From the NCBI RefSeq assembly GCF_007004135.1, contig NZ_VJMG01000036.1, positions 1-64,000 on the forward strand: a stretch of 64,000 nt of DNA, read 5' to 3'. Shown here one piece after another: positions 16,169 to 24,928 of the stretch. Each line of letters begins with the position of its first letter. The stretch's first letter is position 1. Under the pieces are notes generated by a model. It ran no database searches. It saw nothing but the letters and a program-made list of their open reading frames with translations, and was not told where the DNA came from. This DNA comes from Affinirhizobium straminoryzae (lineage in GTDB: Bacteria; Pseudomonadota; Alphaproteobacteria; Rhizobiales; Rhizobiaceae). The position numbers and the translations under genes are program-made.

Positions 16169-16444
16169 ATGCACAAGCCCGGCTATTCCACGTCCAAGCG
16201 CGCGCTCTGGCTTTCCTCGATCATGGCCTGGCTGGTCATCCTGATCCTGTCGATCGGCGCCGCCATCAACGGCCAGTCGGTCGAGTTCGGCACGATCGCC
16301 GTGCCGTCCATGGTCATGCTGATCGCGGCCCTGCTCGGCATTCATCGTGGCTTCGGCTCGCTGGACTACCGCACGGCCGGCAAGATGCTGGTGGCCGACA
16401 GCGCCGCAAGCGCTGATGCCAACACGCCGGGGGACGCACGATGA
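16169..16444 (+). CDS. Holin candidate, two membrane segments
   Basis: A 91-residue protein. ATG 16169 is ten bases after CAGGGGA; the ATG at 16160 is too close to it. Membrane segments lie at about residues 12-32 (WLSSIMAWLVILILSIGAA) and 42-60 (IAVPSMVMLIAALLGI). Size, topology and position between the endolysin and spanins suggest a class II holin. The protein ends in a short polar tail. Confidence 0.65.
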   Translation: MHKPGYSTSKRALWLSSIMAWLVILILSIGAAINGQSVEFGTIAVPSMVMLIAALLGIHRGFGSLDYRTAGKMLVADSAASADANTPGDAR

Positions 16445-16809
16445 TCCTCGCCTTGCTCGCCAGGATCGCCACGCCCCTGATCGTCGCGGCAGCCCTCGTG
16501 GCGGCGGCGGGCTTCTCCTGCTGGCTGACGCTCCGCGTGATCGACGGCATGATCGACGACGCCCGCGCCGGCGCGATTGCCGAACGTGACGCGCACTGGA
16601 CGGCCGAGATCCAGAAGTCCGAAGCCGCCACACAGAAGCGGATCGCCGACACCCTCAGAGAAACCATGGCAGCGGAAGCCGCAGCCCGCGACCAGATCGC
16701 GGCCGTCGAGGCGCGCGCCATCCAGCTGGAGAAAGAGAATGCGGCTTTGCCGGATGCTGGCGCCTGCGGCCTTGGCCGCGATCGCGTCCGCCTGCTCAAC
16801 AAGCGATAG
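16441..16809 (+). CDS. Inner-membrane spanin (Rz-like)
   Basis: A 122-residue protein. It has an N-terminal membrane anchor (about residues 8-30, LIVAAALVAAAGFSCWL), then an alanine/glutamate-rich periplasmic coiled coil (about 45-105). This is the standard i-spanin plan. The start overlaps the preceding stop (ATGA). The o-spanin gene starts inside it in another frame. Confidence 0.8.
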   Translation: MILALLARIATPLIVAAALVAAAGFSCWLTLRVIDGMIDDARAGAIAERDAHWTAEIQKSEAATQKRIADTLRETMAAEAAARDQIAAVEARAIQLEKENAALPDAGACGLGRDRVRLLNKR

Positions 16810-17023
16810 GCCGGAACCGGTGGTGAGAACCGTGCTGGTGGAACGCGACCTTGCCCCCGAGGCAAAGATCCCGTGCGCCGACCCCGTGCCCCTGCCCGAC
16901 CGGGATCTCGGCGCAGCAGAAGTGCAAAGCCTCTGGGGAAGCGACCGTACCTCCCTTCGCATCTGCAAGGCGCGACAAGTCGCCGCCAATCGCTCCACGG
17001 CAGGAGGCGCCCATGCTGAGTGA
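16739..17023 (+). CDS. Outer-membrane spanin lipoprotein (Rz1-like), overlapping the i-spanin gene
   Basis: A 94-residue protein, ATG 16739, with GGAGAAAGAG just upstream inside the i-spanin gene. The signal peptide ends in a lipobox, LAAIASAC, with the lipidated Cys at residue 19. The mature part is short and proline-rich. The first 71 bp overlap the 3' end of the i-spanin gene in a different frame, the classic Rz/Rz1 overlap. Together they fuse inner and outer membranes at lysis. Confidence 0.82.
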   Translation: MRLCRMLAPAALAAIASACSTSDRPEPVVRTVLVERDLAPEAKIPCADPVPLPDRDLGAAEVQSLWGSDRTSLRICKARQVAANRSTAGGAHAE

Positions 17024-17231
17024 GTTCGACCGCGAAGTGGCGCAGGCGCGCACCGACCAGGAACGCGATGCCTCTCTCAAGGCGGCCACCCAGGCGCTCC
17101 GGGAGATCGGCACGCTGGAATGCATCGACTGCGGCGCCACGATCCCGCCGGCGCGGCGCCGCGTCTATCCCTCCGCCCGGCGTTGCCTGGAATGCCAGAC
17201 CGCCGCCGAACGGGAAGCCTATCTCAGATGA
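17013..17231 (+). CDS. TraR/DksA-type zinc-finger protein
   Basis: A 72-residue protein with AGGAGG upstream of ATG 17013. CIDCGATIPPARR and CLECQTAAE provide the four-cysteine zinc finger typical of short TraR/DksA proteins. TraR-like proteins bind the RNA polymerase secondary channel and mimic DksA plus ppGpp. It overlaps the o-spanin and the following gene ends, so it belongs to the late operon. Confidence 0.85.
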   Translation: MLSEFDREVAQARTDQERDASLKAATQALREIGTLECIDCGATIPPARRRVYPSARRCLECQTAAEREAYLR

Positions 17232-17563
17232 CCTTTGATTTTGCCGTGGTCGGCGGCCTCGTCGGGCTTGCCGTTTCGATCTTCAACCTGATCGCCCACA
17301 TCCGGACCATCATGTCCTCGGGCGAGAAGAAACTCGACGAGCGTCTGACAAAGGCCGAGGGCAAGCTCATCGAACATGACCGCCGCGTCCAGGCGCTCGA
17401 AGGCGAGATCAAGCATCTGCCGGACCGGGAGACGGCCCACAAGCTGGAACTGGCGCTCGCACAGATTTCCGGGCGCCTCGACACGCTGGACGAACGCCTC
17501 AAACCCATCGCCGCGACAAGCGGCCGACTTCAAGAGTTCTTGCTGGAGCAGGCCCAGAAATGA
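17228..17563 (+). CDS. DUF2730-type protein (Mu gp25-like)
   Basis: A 111-residue protein. An N-terminal membrane segment (VVGGLVGLAVSIFNLIAHI) is followed by a long coiled coil (about 35-105). This is the plan of DUF2730 proteins, which occupy the same place (before gp26/gp27) in Mu-like phages. Starts in an ATGA overlap. Function not established. Confidence 0.72.
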   Translation: MTFDFAVVGGLVGLAVSIFNLIAHIRTIMSSGEKKLDERLTKAEGKLIEHDRRVQALEGEIKHLPDRETAHKLELALAQISGRLDTLDERLKPIAATSGRLQEFLLEQAQK

Positions 17564-17856
17564 GCATCGAAAGGATCATTCAGGAAGAAGCGCGCCTCAC
17601 AATCCTGAAGGAACTGATGAAACAGCCCAACAAGGCGCTGACCTCGGAAGCCGTCCGCCGCTTCCTGCTGGACTTCCTGCTCATCGACAAGCCGCGCGAA
17701 TGGGTGGAAGCGCAATTCCAGTACCTCGCCGATCTCGCGGCCGTCGACGTGATCCCGGCGGGCACGGTCAAGATCGCCAGGCTTACGGAACGGGGCGAAC
17801 TGCATCTGTCGGGGCATGTCTCCATTGCCGGCGTCCAGCGTCCGGGGCGGGTCTGA
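17560..17856 (+). CDS. VpaChn25_0724-type phage protein (Mu gp26-like)
   Basis: A 98-residue protein. RLTILKELMKQPNKALTSEA and REWVEAQFQYLADLAAV form a winged-helix-like fold, with a C-terminal beta-hairpin ending LTERGELHLSG. It matches the small protein conserved between gp25 and gp27 in many Mu-like phages. It may bind DNA; function unproven. Confidence 0.75.
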   Translation: MSIERIIQEEARLTILKELMKQPNKALTSEAVRRFLLDFLLIDKPREWVEAQFQYLADLAAVDVIPAGTVKIARLTERGELHLSGHVSIAGVQRPGRV

Positions 17857-17859
17857 GCC

Positions 17860-18414
17860 ATGGCCGGACGTGGACGCCTTTCGAGCCTCGACCTGCTGCC
17901 GGAAGAAGCGCGCGACGACCTGCACTGGGCGCTCGCCGAACTGAACAAGCGCGAGCGCACGCAGGCCGACATCCTCTTCGAACTGAACGACCGGCTGGAA
18001 GCCAAGGGGCTGGAGACGATTTCCCGCTCGGCCTTCAATCGCAAGTCCATGCGCCTTGCGAAGCGGACCATGCAGCTGGAAGAGCGCCGGCACATCTACG
18101 CCGGCATCGCCGAACGCCTGACACCGGAAGAAGTCGGCAATGCCGACCTGGTGCTGGGCGAATTCCTGAAGACGCTGCTGGACGAACTTCTCGATGAGGA
18201 CGGCATCGGCACTAAGGGCGCCATGGAACTGGCACGCGCCTACAAGGACACGGTGATGGCGCAGCGCCATTCGGCCGAGTTACGCGAAAAGGCCGAGGCG
18301 ATCGCCAGGGCAAAGCTGGAGAAGGCCGTCGCCGAAGTGTCGAACGTGGTGCGCAAGGCCGGCGTCTCGCAGGAAACCATGGACGAGATCAACCGTCGTC
18401 TGGGGATCATCTGA
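17860..18414 (+). CDS. DUF3486 protein, small terminase subunit (Mu gp27-like)
   Basis: A 184-residue protein. It starts MAGRGRLSSLDLLPEEA, typical of DUF3486, with a helix-turn-helix around residues 30-65 (RTQADILFELNDRLEAKG) and a helical C-terminus. It lies directly before and overlaps the large terminase (TGATG). By family it should recognise phage DNA for headful packaging from the transposed ends. Confidence 0.85.
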   Translation: MAGRGRLSSLDLLPEEARDDLHWALAELNKRERTQADILFELNDRLEAKGLETISRSAFNRKSMRLAKRTMQLEERRHIYAGIAERLTPEEVGNADLVLGEFLKTLLDELLDEDGIGTKGAMELARAYKDTVMAQRHSAELREKAEAIARAKLEKAVAEVSNVVRKAGVSQETMDEINRRLGII

Positions 18415-19856
18415 TGGGCCGCGCGACGATCATACCGGCCAACAGGGAGGCGATCTTCCTGCCCTACCAGGGCCGGTGGATCACCGACAATTCGCGCCTG
18501 AAGCTGATGGAGAAAGGCCGCCAGATCGGGCTGTCCTGGTCGACGGCCTATGCCACCGTCTCGCGCACCTCGCTTACCTCGGCCCGGCATGATCAATGGG
18601 TGTCATCGCGCGACGACATCCAGGCGCGCCTTTTCCTGGAAGACTGCAAGCTGTGGTCCGGCAATCTCGACCTCGCCGCCCGCGACATGGGCGAAGTGGC
18701 GCTCGATCCGGACGGCAAGCACAGCGCCTATGTGCTGCGCTTTGCCAATAACAAGCGTATCCATTCGATGAGTTCGAACCCGGACGCGCAGGCGGGCAAG
18801 CGCGGTGGCCGTGTCCTCGACGAGTTTGCGCTTCATCCGGACCCGCGCAAACTCTGGTCGATCGCCTATCCCGGCATCACCTGGGGCGGCTCGATGGAGG
18901 TGATTTCCACCCATCGCGGCTCACACAACTTCTTCAACCTGCTGGTCCGGGAATACCGGGAGGGCGGCAATCCGAAAAAGATCAGCCTGCACCGTGTCAC
19001 GCTGGACGACGCACTCAACGACGGCTTTCTGTTCAAGCTTCAGCAGTCCCTGCCGGACGACGACGAACGGCAGGAGATGACGGAGGCGGACTATTTCGAC
19101 TGGGTGAAGAGCGGCTGCGCCGACGAGGAAAGCTTCCTTCAGGAATACATGTGCCAGCCGGCCGACGACGACACGGCCTTCCTCGAATATGACCTGATTG
19201 CCAATTGCGAATATCCGGCCGGTTTTGACTGGCGTACCTTGGAAGGCCGCCAGCTCTATGCGGGCATCGACATCGGCCGCAAGAAGGACCTGACGGTTCT
19301 CTGGGTGGTCGAGAAGCTCGGCGACGTCCTTTACACCCGCCATGTCGAGGCGCTGCGCAACATGAGCAAGCCCGACCAGGAGAAGGTGTTGTGGCCGTGG
19401 ATCGAGCGCTGCTATCGCACCTCGATCGACGCGACCGGCCTTGGCATCGGCTGGGCGGACGATGCGCAGAAGAAGTTCGGCACCTATGCCGTGGAGCCCG
19501 TCACCTTCTCGGCCAAGGTCAAGGAGGCGCTCGCCTATCCGGTGCGCTCGCGCATGGAAGACCGGACGCTGCGCATCCCCTACGACAAGTACATCCGCGC
19601 CGACCTGCGCTCGGTGACCAAGCAGGTCACCGCCAGCGGCAATATCCGTTTCACGGCCGAACGCACGCCCGATGGACACGCCGACCATTTCTGGGCGCTG
19701 GCGCTTGCCATCGAAGCGGCATCCGGCGCGAGCGGGCCGACCGGCGCCGGCACGGCCGGCGGCGACCAGGAGAGGCAGACGAAGCTCGAGCAATTCCGTG
19801 GTGGCCTCATCAACCAGAACATTTTCGGCAACCTGTCGCGCTTCCTGAGGAATTGA
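18414..19856 (+). CDS. Large terminase subunit (Mu gp28-like)
   Basis: A 480-residue protein. The N-terminal ATPase has a degenerate Walker A (EKGRQIGLSWSTAY) and Walker B VLDEFALHPD. The C-terminal RNase H-like nuclease begins YAGIDIGRKKDLTVLW, with later acidic positions (TSIDATGLGIGW and DGHADHFWALAL). Length and motifs match Mu-like gp28. It cuts and translocates DNA into the prohead, including flanking host DNA in Mu-type packaging. Confidence 0.92.
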   Translation: MGRATIIPANREAIFLPYQGRWITDNSRLKLMEKGRQIGLSWSTAYATVSRTSLTSARHDQWVSSRDDIQARLFLEDCKLWSGNLDLAARDMGEVALDPDGKHSAYVLRFANNKRIHSMSSNPDAQAGKRGGRVLDEFALHPDPRKLWSIAYPGITWGGSMEVISTHRGSHNFFNLLVREYREGGNPKKISLHRVTLDDALNDGFLFKLQQSLPDDDERQEMTEADYFDWVKSGCADEESFLQEYMCQPADDDTAFLEYDLIANCEYPAGFDWRTLEGRQLYAGIDIGRKKDLTVLWVVEKLGDVLYTRHVEALRNMSKPDQEKVLWPWIERCYRTSIDATGLGIGWADDAQKKFGTYAVEPVTFSAKVKEALAYPVRSRMEDRTLRIPYDKYIRADLRSVTKQVTASGNIRFTAERTPDGHADHFWALALAIEAASGASGPTGAGTAGGDQERQTKLEQFRGGLINQNIFGNLSRFLRN

Positions 19857-19857
19857 G

Positions 19858-21333
19858 ATGCCCGCTCCACAGACCGGCGAACTCGCCACCAATGCTTCCG
19901 ATCCCTTCGTTCCGCAGTTTCAGACCGTGCTGCAGCCGAGCGACGATACGCTTCTGGCGCATGGCGGCGCCGGCGCCTACCGGATCTATGACGAGATCCG
20001 GCGCGACCCGCATGCCCATGCCATCCTCCAGAAGCGCAAGCTGGAAGTGATCAGCCGCGAATGGCAGGTGATCGCCGCATCGGATCGTCGCAATGACAGA
20101 AAGGTGGCGGCCGACATCGAGCGGCTTCTCAGGAGCATCAACTTTGACCAGCTGACGCGCGGCCTGCTGGGTGCAATCCTGAAGGGTTTTGCCGTCGCCG
20201 AGATCGTCTGGACGCAGCAGGGCGACGTCTGGACGCCTTCGGCCGTCAAGGTGAAGAAGCAGAACCGCTTCCGCTTCGACATGAATGGCGGCCTGCGGAT
20301 GCTGACGCGGTCGGCGCCCGTTGACGGCGTCAGCGTGCCCGACCGGAAGTTCATCGTGCATCGCCATTCGATCGACGATGACGATGACGATCCCTATGGC
20401 GTCGGCCTCGGCTCGGTGCTGTTCTGGCCGGCCTGGTTCAAGCGGCAGGTGCTGGCCAACTGGCTGCAGGCCACCCGCAAGCATGCCGCTCCCACGACCC
20501 TTGCCCAGTACCAGGGCGCCTATGACAAGGCGAAGCAGGATCTGCTGGCGGAAGCGCTCGTCGCCATGCAGGCGTCCGACAGCCTGATCGTGCCGGAAAA
20601 CGTCAAGGTCGAGCTGCTGGAAGCCAAGGGCGGCAACAGTCAGTCGGAGGAACTGGCGCGCTATCTTGACGAACTGATGAGCGAAGCCGTTCTCGGCGAG
20701 ACGCTCACCACCAATTCCGGCGAACGCGGCGCCCGCTCGCTCGGCGACATTCACAACGAGATCCGTGTGGCAATCGCCAAGGCGGATGCCGACCTGGTCT
20801 GCAAGACGATCCAGCAAAGCCTCGTGCGCTGGTATGTCGAGATCAATTATCCAGGCGAAGCCGTGCCCGAAGTCTGGCGCGACTTCTCCGAGGCGGAAGA
20901 CCTCGGCGACAAGGTCGACCGGGACCAGAAAATCTACCAGATGGGCTACAAGCCGGCTTCGGTGGATTACATCAACGAGACCTATGGCGGCGACTGGATC
21001 GAACGGACGACGGCGCCGGCAGAGCCTGAAGCCCCATCGCCCGATGACAACCCGACTGCCGGTCTTGCCTTTGCCGATCCGGTGCGAGAGGCGACGCCGG
21101 CGGAAAAGACCGTCGCGGATCTCTCCAGCCAGATGGCGCAACTGGGACGGCCGGTGATCGACGCAATGATCGAAGAGATCCGGGGAGCCTTCAGCGATGC
21201 CACGTCCTACGAGGATCTGATCGAACGGCTGGCGCGGCTGTCCGGGGATCTGTCGGTGGACGAACTGGCCCAGCTGATGGCGCAAGGCACGGTTCTCGCC
21301 GACCTCGAAGGTCGGGTCAGTGCCGATGGCTGA
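19858..21333 (+). CDS. Portal protein, DUF935 (Mu gp29-like)
   Basis: A 491-residue protein starting two bases after the terminase stop. DUF935 features include ILQKRKLEVISREWQVI and DRKFIVHRHS with a following acidic run, and LGETLTTNSGERGARSLGD near residue 280. It should form the dodecameric portal vertex. The C-terminus overlaps the start of the minor head gene. Confidence 0.92.
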   Translation: MPAPQTGELATNASDPFVPQFQTVLQPSDDTLLAHGGAGAYRIYDEIRRDPHAHAILQKRKLEVISREWQVIAASDRRNDRKVAADIERLLRSINFDQLTRGLLGAILKGFAVAEIVWTQQGDVWTPSAVKVKKQNRFRFDMNGGLRMLTRSAPVDGVSVPDRKFIVHRHSIDDDDDDPYGVGLGSVLFWPAWFKRQVLANWLQATRKHAAPTTLAQYQGAYDKAKQDLLAEALVAMQASDSLIVPENVKVELLEAKGGNSQSEELARYLDELMSEAVLGETLTTNSGERGARSLGDIHNEIRVAIAKADADLVCKTIQQSLVRWYVEINYPGEAVPEVWRDFSEAEDLGDKVDRDQKIYQMGYKPASVDYINETYGGDWIERTTAPAEPEAPSPDDNPTAGLAFADPVREATPAEKTVADLSSQMAQLGRPVIDAMIEEIRGAFSDATSYEDLIERLARLSGDLSVDELAQLMAQGTVLADLEGRVSADG

Positions 21334-22564
21334 CAAGCTCCCGTTCCAGGAGGCGATCGACTTCCTGCGCGGCAAGGTCAACCTGCCGACCCGGAAATAC
21401 GACGACGTCCTGCGGCAGGGACAGGTGCGCGCCTTCACTGTTGCCGGCGTCACGCGCGACGACATGCTTTCGGATTTCCGCGCCGCGATCGAGAAGGCCC
21501 GTATCGAAGGCACCGGCTTCAACGAATTCCGCAAGGATTTCGACGCCATCGTCGAGCGCACCGGCTGGACATTCAAAGGGCGCGGCGGTTCCGACGAGGA
21601 GCGCAGCGATTGGCGCGCCCGGATCATCTACACCACCAACATGCGCACCTCCTACATGGCCGGCCGCTGGGCGCAGCTGACCGATCCGGACGTCCTGCGC
21701 TATCGCCCCTATCTGCAGTATGTGCATTCCGGCGCAGAACATCCGCGCCTGCAGCATCTGGCCTGGAACGGGCTGGTGCTTGCCGCAACCGATCCCGCCT
21801 GGAACGTGATGTATCCGCCGAACGGCTGGGGCTGCGGGTGCGACGTCAAGGCGCTGTCGAAGCGGGATCTGGCACGGCTCGGCAAGGACGGCCCGGATGA
21901 GGCGCCGGACCTGACCCCGTATGAGGGCTTCGACCGTCGCACCGGCGAGCCGGAACTGCGCTATCGCGGCATCGACCGAGGCTGGGACTACAATGTCGGC
22001 AAGGAGTGGCTGGGCGGCATCGTGCCGAAGGAATTGCATGCGCCTTTGCCCGCCTTCAGCGAACCGAATGCGCCCGCAACTCTCCCGGCACTGCCGCCAC
22101 CGACCGCCGTCGCCAGGGATCGCCTGATGCCGGAGGAACTGCCAGAGGCGGACTATGTGCGTGGCTTCCTCGACGAGTTCGACCTTCTGCCCGGCGAGGC
22201 GGGATATTTCCGCGATCGCTCGGGCGGCATCATCAGCGTGTCGCAGGCGATGTTCGATGTGCGGGAGGCGGATGGAACGATCGTCGGCAGCAAGGCCAAC
22301 AAGTCCGACCGTGGCCCCTACATGCGCCTGCTGGCCGACGCGATCCGCGATCCCCACGAGATCTGGGTCGACTGGGCAAGCGTGACGAGCGGCGTCGTGC
22401 TGAAGCGGACCTATCTGAAGCGCTATACGCTGCCGGACCAGAAGTCGCTGTTCATCCGCTTCGAATGGGCAGCGAGAGGCTGGGTGGCCGTGACGGGTTT
22501 CCAGACGAACGAGCGCTACATCCGCAACTATCGCAAAGGCGCCCTGCTCTACCGCGCCCAATGA
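21326..22564 (+). CDS. Minor head protein (Mu gp30/F-like) with C-terminal barnase/EndoU-like nuclease domain
   Basis: A 412-residue protein; ATG 21326 is chosen, with GTG 21320 as alternative. Residues about 1-230 are the SPP1 gp7/Mu F type (YTTNMRTSYMAGRW, and PPNGWGCGCDVKALS). Residues about 265-412 form an extra domain with GYFRDRSGGIISVSQAMF, HEIWVDWASV and RRTYLKRY-like patterns. This fits the phage barnase-EndoU-ColicinE5-RelE-like (PBECR) nucleases known at the ends of minor head proteins. Such domains are thought to be carried in virions and act on host RNA after entry. Domain naming is from memory. Confidence 0.85.
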   Translation: MADKLPFQEAIDFLRGKVNLPTRKYDDVLRQGQVRAFTVAGVTRDDMLSDFRAAIEKARIEGTGFNEFRKDFDAIVERTGWTFKGRGGSDEERSDWRARIIYTTNMRTSYMAGRWAQLTDPDVLRYRPYLQYVHSGAEHPRLQHLAWNGLVLAATDPAWNVMYPPNGWGCGCDVKALSKRDLARLGKDGPDEAPDLTPYEGFDRRTGEPELRYRGIDRGWDYNVGKEWLGGIVPKELHAPLPAFSEPNAPATLPALPPPTAVARDRLMPEELPEADYVRGFLDEFDLLPGEAGYFRDRSGGIISVSQAMFDVREADGTIVGSKANKSDRGPYMRLLADAIRDPHEIWVDWASVTSGVVLKRTYLKRYTLPDQKSLFIRFEWAARGWVAVTGFQTNERYIRNYRKGALLYRAQ

Positions 22565-22677
22565 AAAGGGCCATCCTCCCGGTCCGGATGGTCCCTGCGC
22601 CGAGATTTAAGGATCGTGACCGGGACAGCCACCACGGCGCCCGGCAAGGATAGAGCGACAGCAAGGACGATGCAATC

Positions 22678-23193
22678 ATGACCGCAGCCGCCATCACGAT
22701 CGACGACCTCGAGATTCAGCAGGGCCTGCAGCGCATCATGGATGCCGCCGGCAGCCTGGCGCCCGTCCTGAAGAACATCGGCCAATATGAAGCCGAGGCG
22801 ACCAGAGACCGCTTTCGCGACGAACGCGATCCGGACGGCCAGCGCTGGCAGGATCTGAACCCGCTTTATGCGCTCACCAAGAAAGGCCCGCGCATCCTCA
22901 CCGGCCAGACGCGGAGCCTGTCGCAGATCATCTGGCAGCTTGCCTCCGACACGTCGGTCGCTGTCGGCTCGAACGAGGTCTACGCCCGCATCCACAACGA
23001 GGGTGGTGACATCGTGCCGAAGAATGCAGCAGCCCTCGTCTTCTCGATGGGAGGCCAGACCTTCCGCGTCAAGCGCGTGACCATCCCGCGTCGCCGGTTC
23101 CTCGGCATCAACGACGAGGACCGGGCACGGATTGAAGAGATCATCCAGGACCATTTCGAGGAGGCGCTGGCCGCATCTGGCGGGTCGGAATAG
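22678..23193 (+). CDS. Virion morphogenesis protein (Mu G/gp31-like)
   Basis: A 171-residue protein with MTAAAITIDDLEIQ and RWQDLNPLYALTKKGPRIL, typical of the phage virion morphogenesis family, and the C-terminal IPRRRFLGINDED. In Mu, G is a tail completion/head-tail assembly factor and carries a signature shared by many siphophages. It lies 113 bp after the minor head gene. Confidence 0.85.
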   Translation: MTAAAITIDDLEIQQGLQRIMDAAGSLAPVLKNIGQYEAEATRDRFRDERDPDGQRWQDLNPLYALTKKGPRILTGQTRSLSQIIWQLASDTSVAVGSNEVYARIHNEGGDIVPKNAAALVFSMGGQTFRVKRVTIPRRRFLGINDEDRARIEEIIQDHFEEALAASGGSE

Positions 23194-23408
23194 AGGCGCC
23201 ACAGACGCGCGTGAGCCTGTCGGATGGCTCATGGCCCGCACCCGAGGGTGAAAGCGCGCCCAAGGGCTTCAAAACGGCTTCAAATTCGATGCTTGCCCTC
23301 CTCGCCTCCCCCACGTTAAGACTTGGCAGCCCCGCGACGTATCCCTGAGGCTGTCCCACAAACCCTAGCGACTGTTTTGACCGCCCACGCTGATCCAGTG
23401 TGGCGGGC
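23194..23408. other. 215-bp gap between G-like and I-like genes; candidate centre site
   Basis: The largest gap in the late operon. In Mu the strong gyrase site lies exactly between genes G and I near the middle of the genome, and the gap here is also close to the middle of the 1.1-43.7 kb block. It contains the short repeat block at 23262-23284. No ORF of interest. A gyrase function is inferred only from position. Confidence 0.35.
23262..23284 (+). repeat. CTTCAA-type repeat in the G-I gap
   Basis: AAGGGCTTCAAAACGGCTTC then AAA. It shares the GAAGGG-CTTCAAAAC core with 28153-28178 and with the inverted block at 41891-41925. Confidence 0.4.
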
Positions 23409-24515
23409 ATGAAACCGTTCGAGATTTTCCGTTCTGGCACCCACACCGACAGCCGAGGCAGGCCGTTTGCCTTCTCGGATGACGATCTTGCCGCCATCGC
23501 TTCAAGCTACGATCCGGCGCTCTCGCATGCGCCGATCGTCGTCGGCCATCCGAAACAGGATGACCCCGCCTATGGCTGGGTGAAGTCCGTCGCCTTCCGC
23601 GACGGCCGCCTCGTCGTGGAACCGGAGGATCTGGAAAGCCAGTTCGCCGACCTCGTCCGCACCGGCCGTTTCCGCCAGCGCTCGGCCGCCTTCTTCGCGC
23701 CTGACCATCCGAACAACCCGACGCCCGGCCGCTACTACCTGCGCCATGTCGGTTTCCTTGGCGCGGCCGCACCCGCCGTCAAGGGACTGAAGGCGGTCGA
23801 GTTCGGCGACGACGAGGCTCTTCTCGAATTCCAGGACATGGCGATCGGCCGCGCCGCCTGGGGCTTTGAATTGCTTTCGAAGGTCATTCGAGGGTTCCGC
23901 GACTTCGTGGTGGCCGAAAAGGGCATCGACGTTGCCGACGGCATCCTGCCCGCCTGGCAGATCGACCAGATCGCCGAGACCGCCCAGCAGCTGCGCGACG
24001 AGATCGACGCCAGCGACCCCACCACCAGCTACAGCGACGAGGACAACAACATGAGCCAGGAGATGCTCGCCGACATCAAGCGGCGGGAGGCCGAGCTTGC
24101 CGCCCGCGAGGCAACGTTCGCCGACCAGCAGCGCACCGAGCAGGAAAGCCGCAAACGCATCCGCGCTGGCGAGGACGCGACCTTCGTAGCCTCCATGGTC
24201 GAAGCCGGCCGGCTGCCCGCCGGCCTGAAGGATCTCGCGACCGCCCTCTTCGCCGATCTCGACGCGGACGACACCATGTCCTTTGCGGACGGCGGCGAGG
24301 AACGCAGCCTTACGCCCCGTGACGGGCTGCGCCAGCTGATCGAGCGCCTGCCGCTTCCGGTCGTCCAGGGCGAACTGGCGACCGGCGACGGTCCGGACTT
24401 TTCCGACCCGGCGCATGTCGCGACGGCCATCACCACCGAAATCGAGACCGCACGCGCCAGGGGCGAACATCTGTCGGCCGCCGAGGCTGGCATGCGCCTG
24501 ACGCGCCGCCGCTAA
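23409..24515 (+). CDS. Phage protease/scaffold, Mu I-like
   Basis: A 368-residue protein; ATG 23409 (a GTG three codons earlier is possible). The N-terminal part has MKPFEIFRSGTHTDSRGR, SHAPIVVGHPKQDDPAYGW and RQRSAAFFAPDHPN, typical of Mu-like I proteases. The C-terminal half is a charged helical scaffold (DIKRREAELAAREATFAD, about 215-240). As in Mu, a shorter scaffold could be made from an internal start: MSQEMLADIKRRE begins at 24051. Confidence 0.9.
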   Translation: MKPFEIFRSGTHTDSRGRPFAFSDDDLAAIASSYDPALSHAPIVVGHPKQDDPAYGWVKSVAFRDGRLVVEPEDLESQFADLVRTGRFRQRSAAFFAPDHPNNPTPGRYYLRHVGFLGAAAPAVKGLKAVEFGDDEALLEFQDMAIGRAAWGFELLSKVIRGFRDFVVAEKGIDVADGILPAWQIDQIAETAQQLRDEIDASDPTTSYSDEDNNMSQEMLADIKRREAELAAREATFADQQRTEQESRKRIRAGEDATFVASMVEAGRLPAGLKDLATALFADLDADDTMSFADGGEERSLTPRDGLRQLIERLPLPVVQGELATGDGPDFSDPAHVATAITTEIETARARGEHLSAAEAGMRLTRRR

Positions 24516-24530
24516 CCGAAGGGCAGCATC

Positions 24531-24899
24531 ATGAAGCTGATCAAGAATTTCCTCGCCACAAGCGCCATCCCGCATCGCCGGCAGGTCAAAGCCGGCGCCA
24601 ATGATGGCGAGGTGGCGCTGGCAACCGCCTCCACCGACCTCATCCTTGGCGTGACTGACTGCCCCGGCGGGGCGGTCATCGGTGACCGCGTCGACGTCGT
24701 CCTGCTCGGCGAAACCGAACTCGATATCGGCGGCACGATCGCATTCGGCGCCTTCTTCACCGCCGACGCCGCCGGCAGGGGCTTGGCTGCCGCGCCGGCG
24801 GCCGGCGTCAATGCCCGCACCGGCGGCATCATGACCATCGGCGCGGTCTCGGGCGACATCGCCCGCGTCCTCGTCACTCCCTCCCGGATCCAGGGCTGA
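24531..24899 (+). CDS. Capsid decoration-like protein, 122 aa
   Basis: A glycine/alanine/valine-rich beta protein (IGDRVDVVLLGETELDIGG, FFTADAAGRG), the composition seen in capsid cement and DUF2190-like proteins. It lies between the protease/scaffold and the major capsid gene, where decoration proteins commonly sit. Family assignment is tentative. Confidence 0.6.
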   Translation: MKLIKNFLATSAIPHRRQVKAGANDGEVALATASTDLILGVTDCPGGAVIGDRVDVVLLGETELDIGGTIAFGAFFTADAAGRGLAAAPAAGVNARTGGIMTIGAVSGDIARVLVTPSRIQG

Positions 24900-24928
24900 T
24901 TGCCCGCAACCTCTGAAGGAAAGCCTCC

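Noticed and set aside
19810-21627. A 605-codon leftward frame opposite the portal and minor head genes
   Set aside because: Shadow of the rightward genes; composition is rich in Arg, Gly and Leu without motifs, and it would cross three real gene boundaries.
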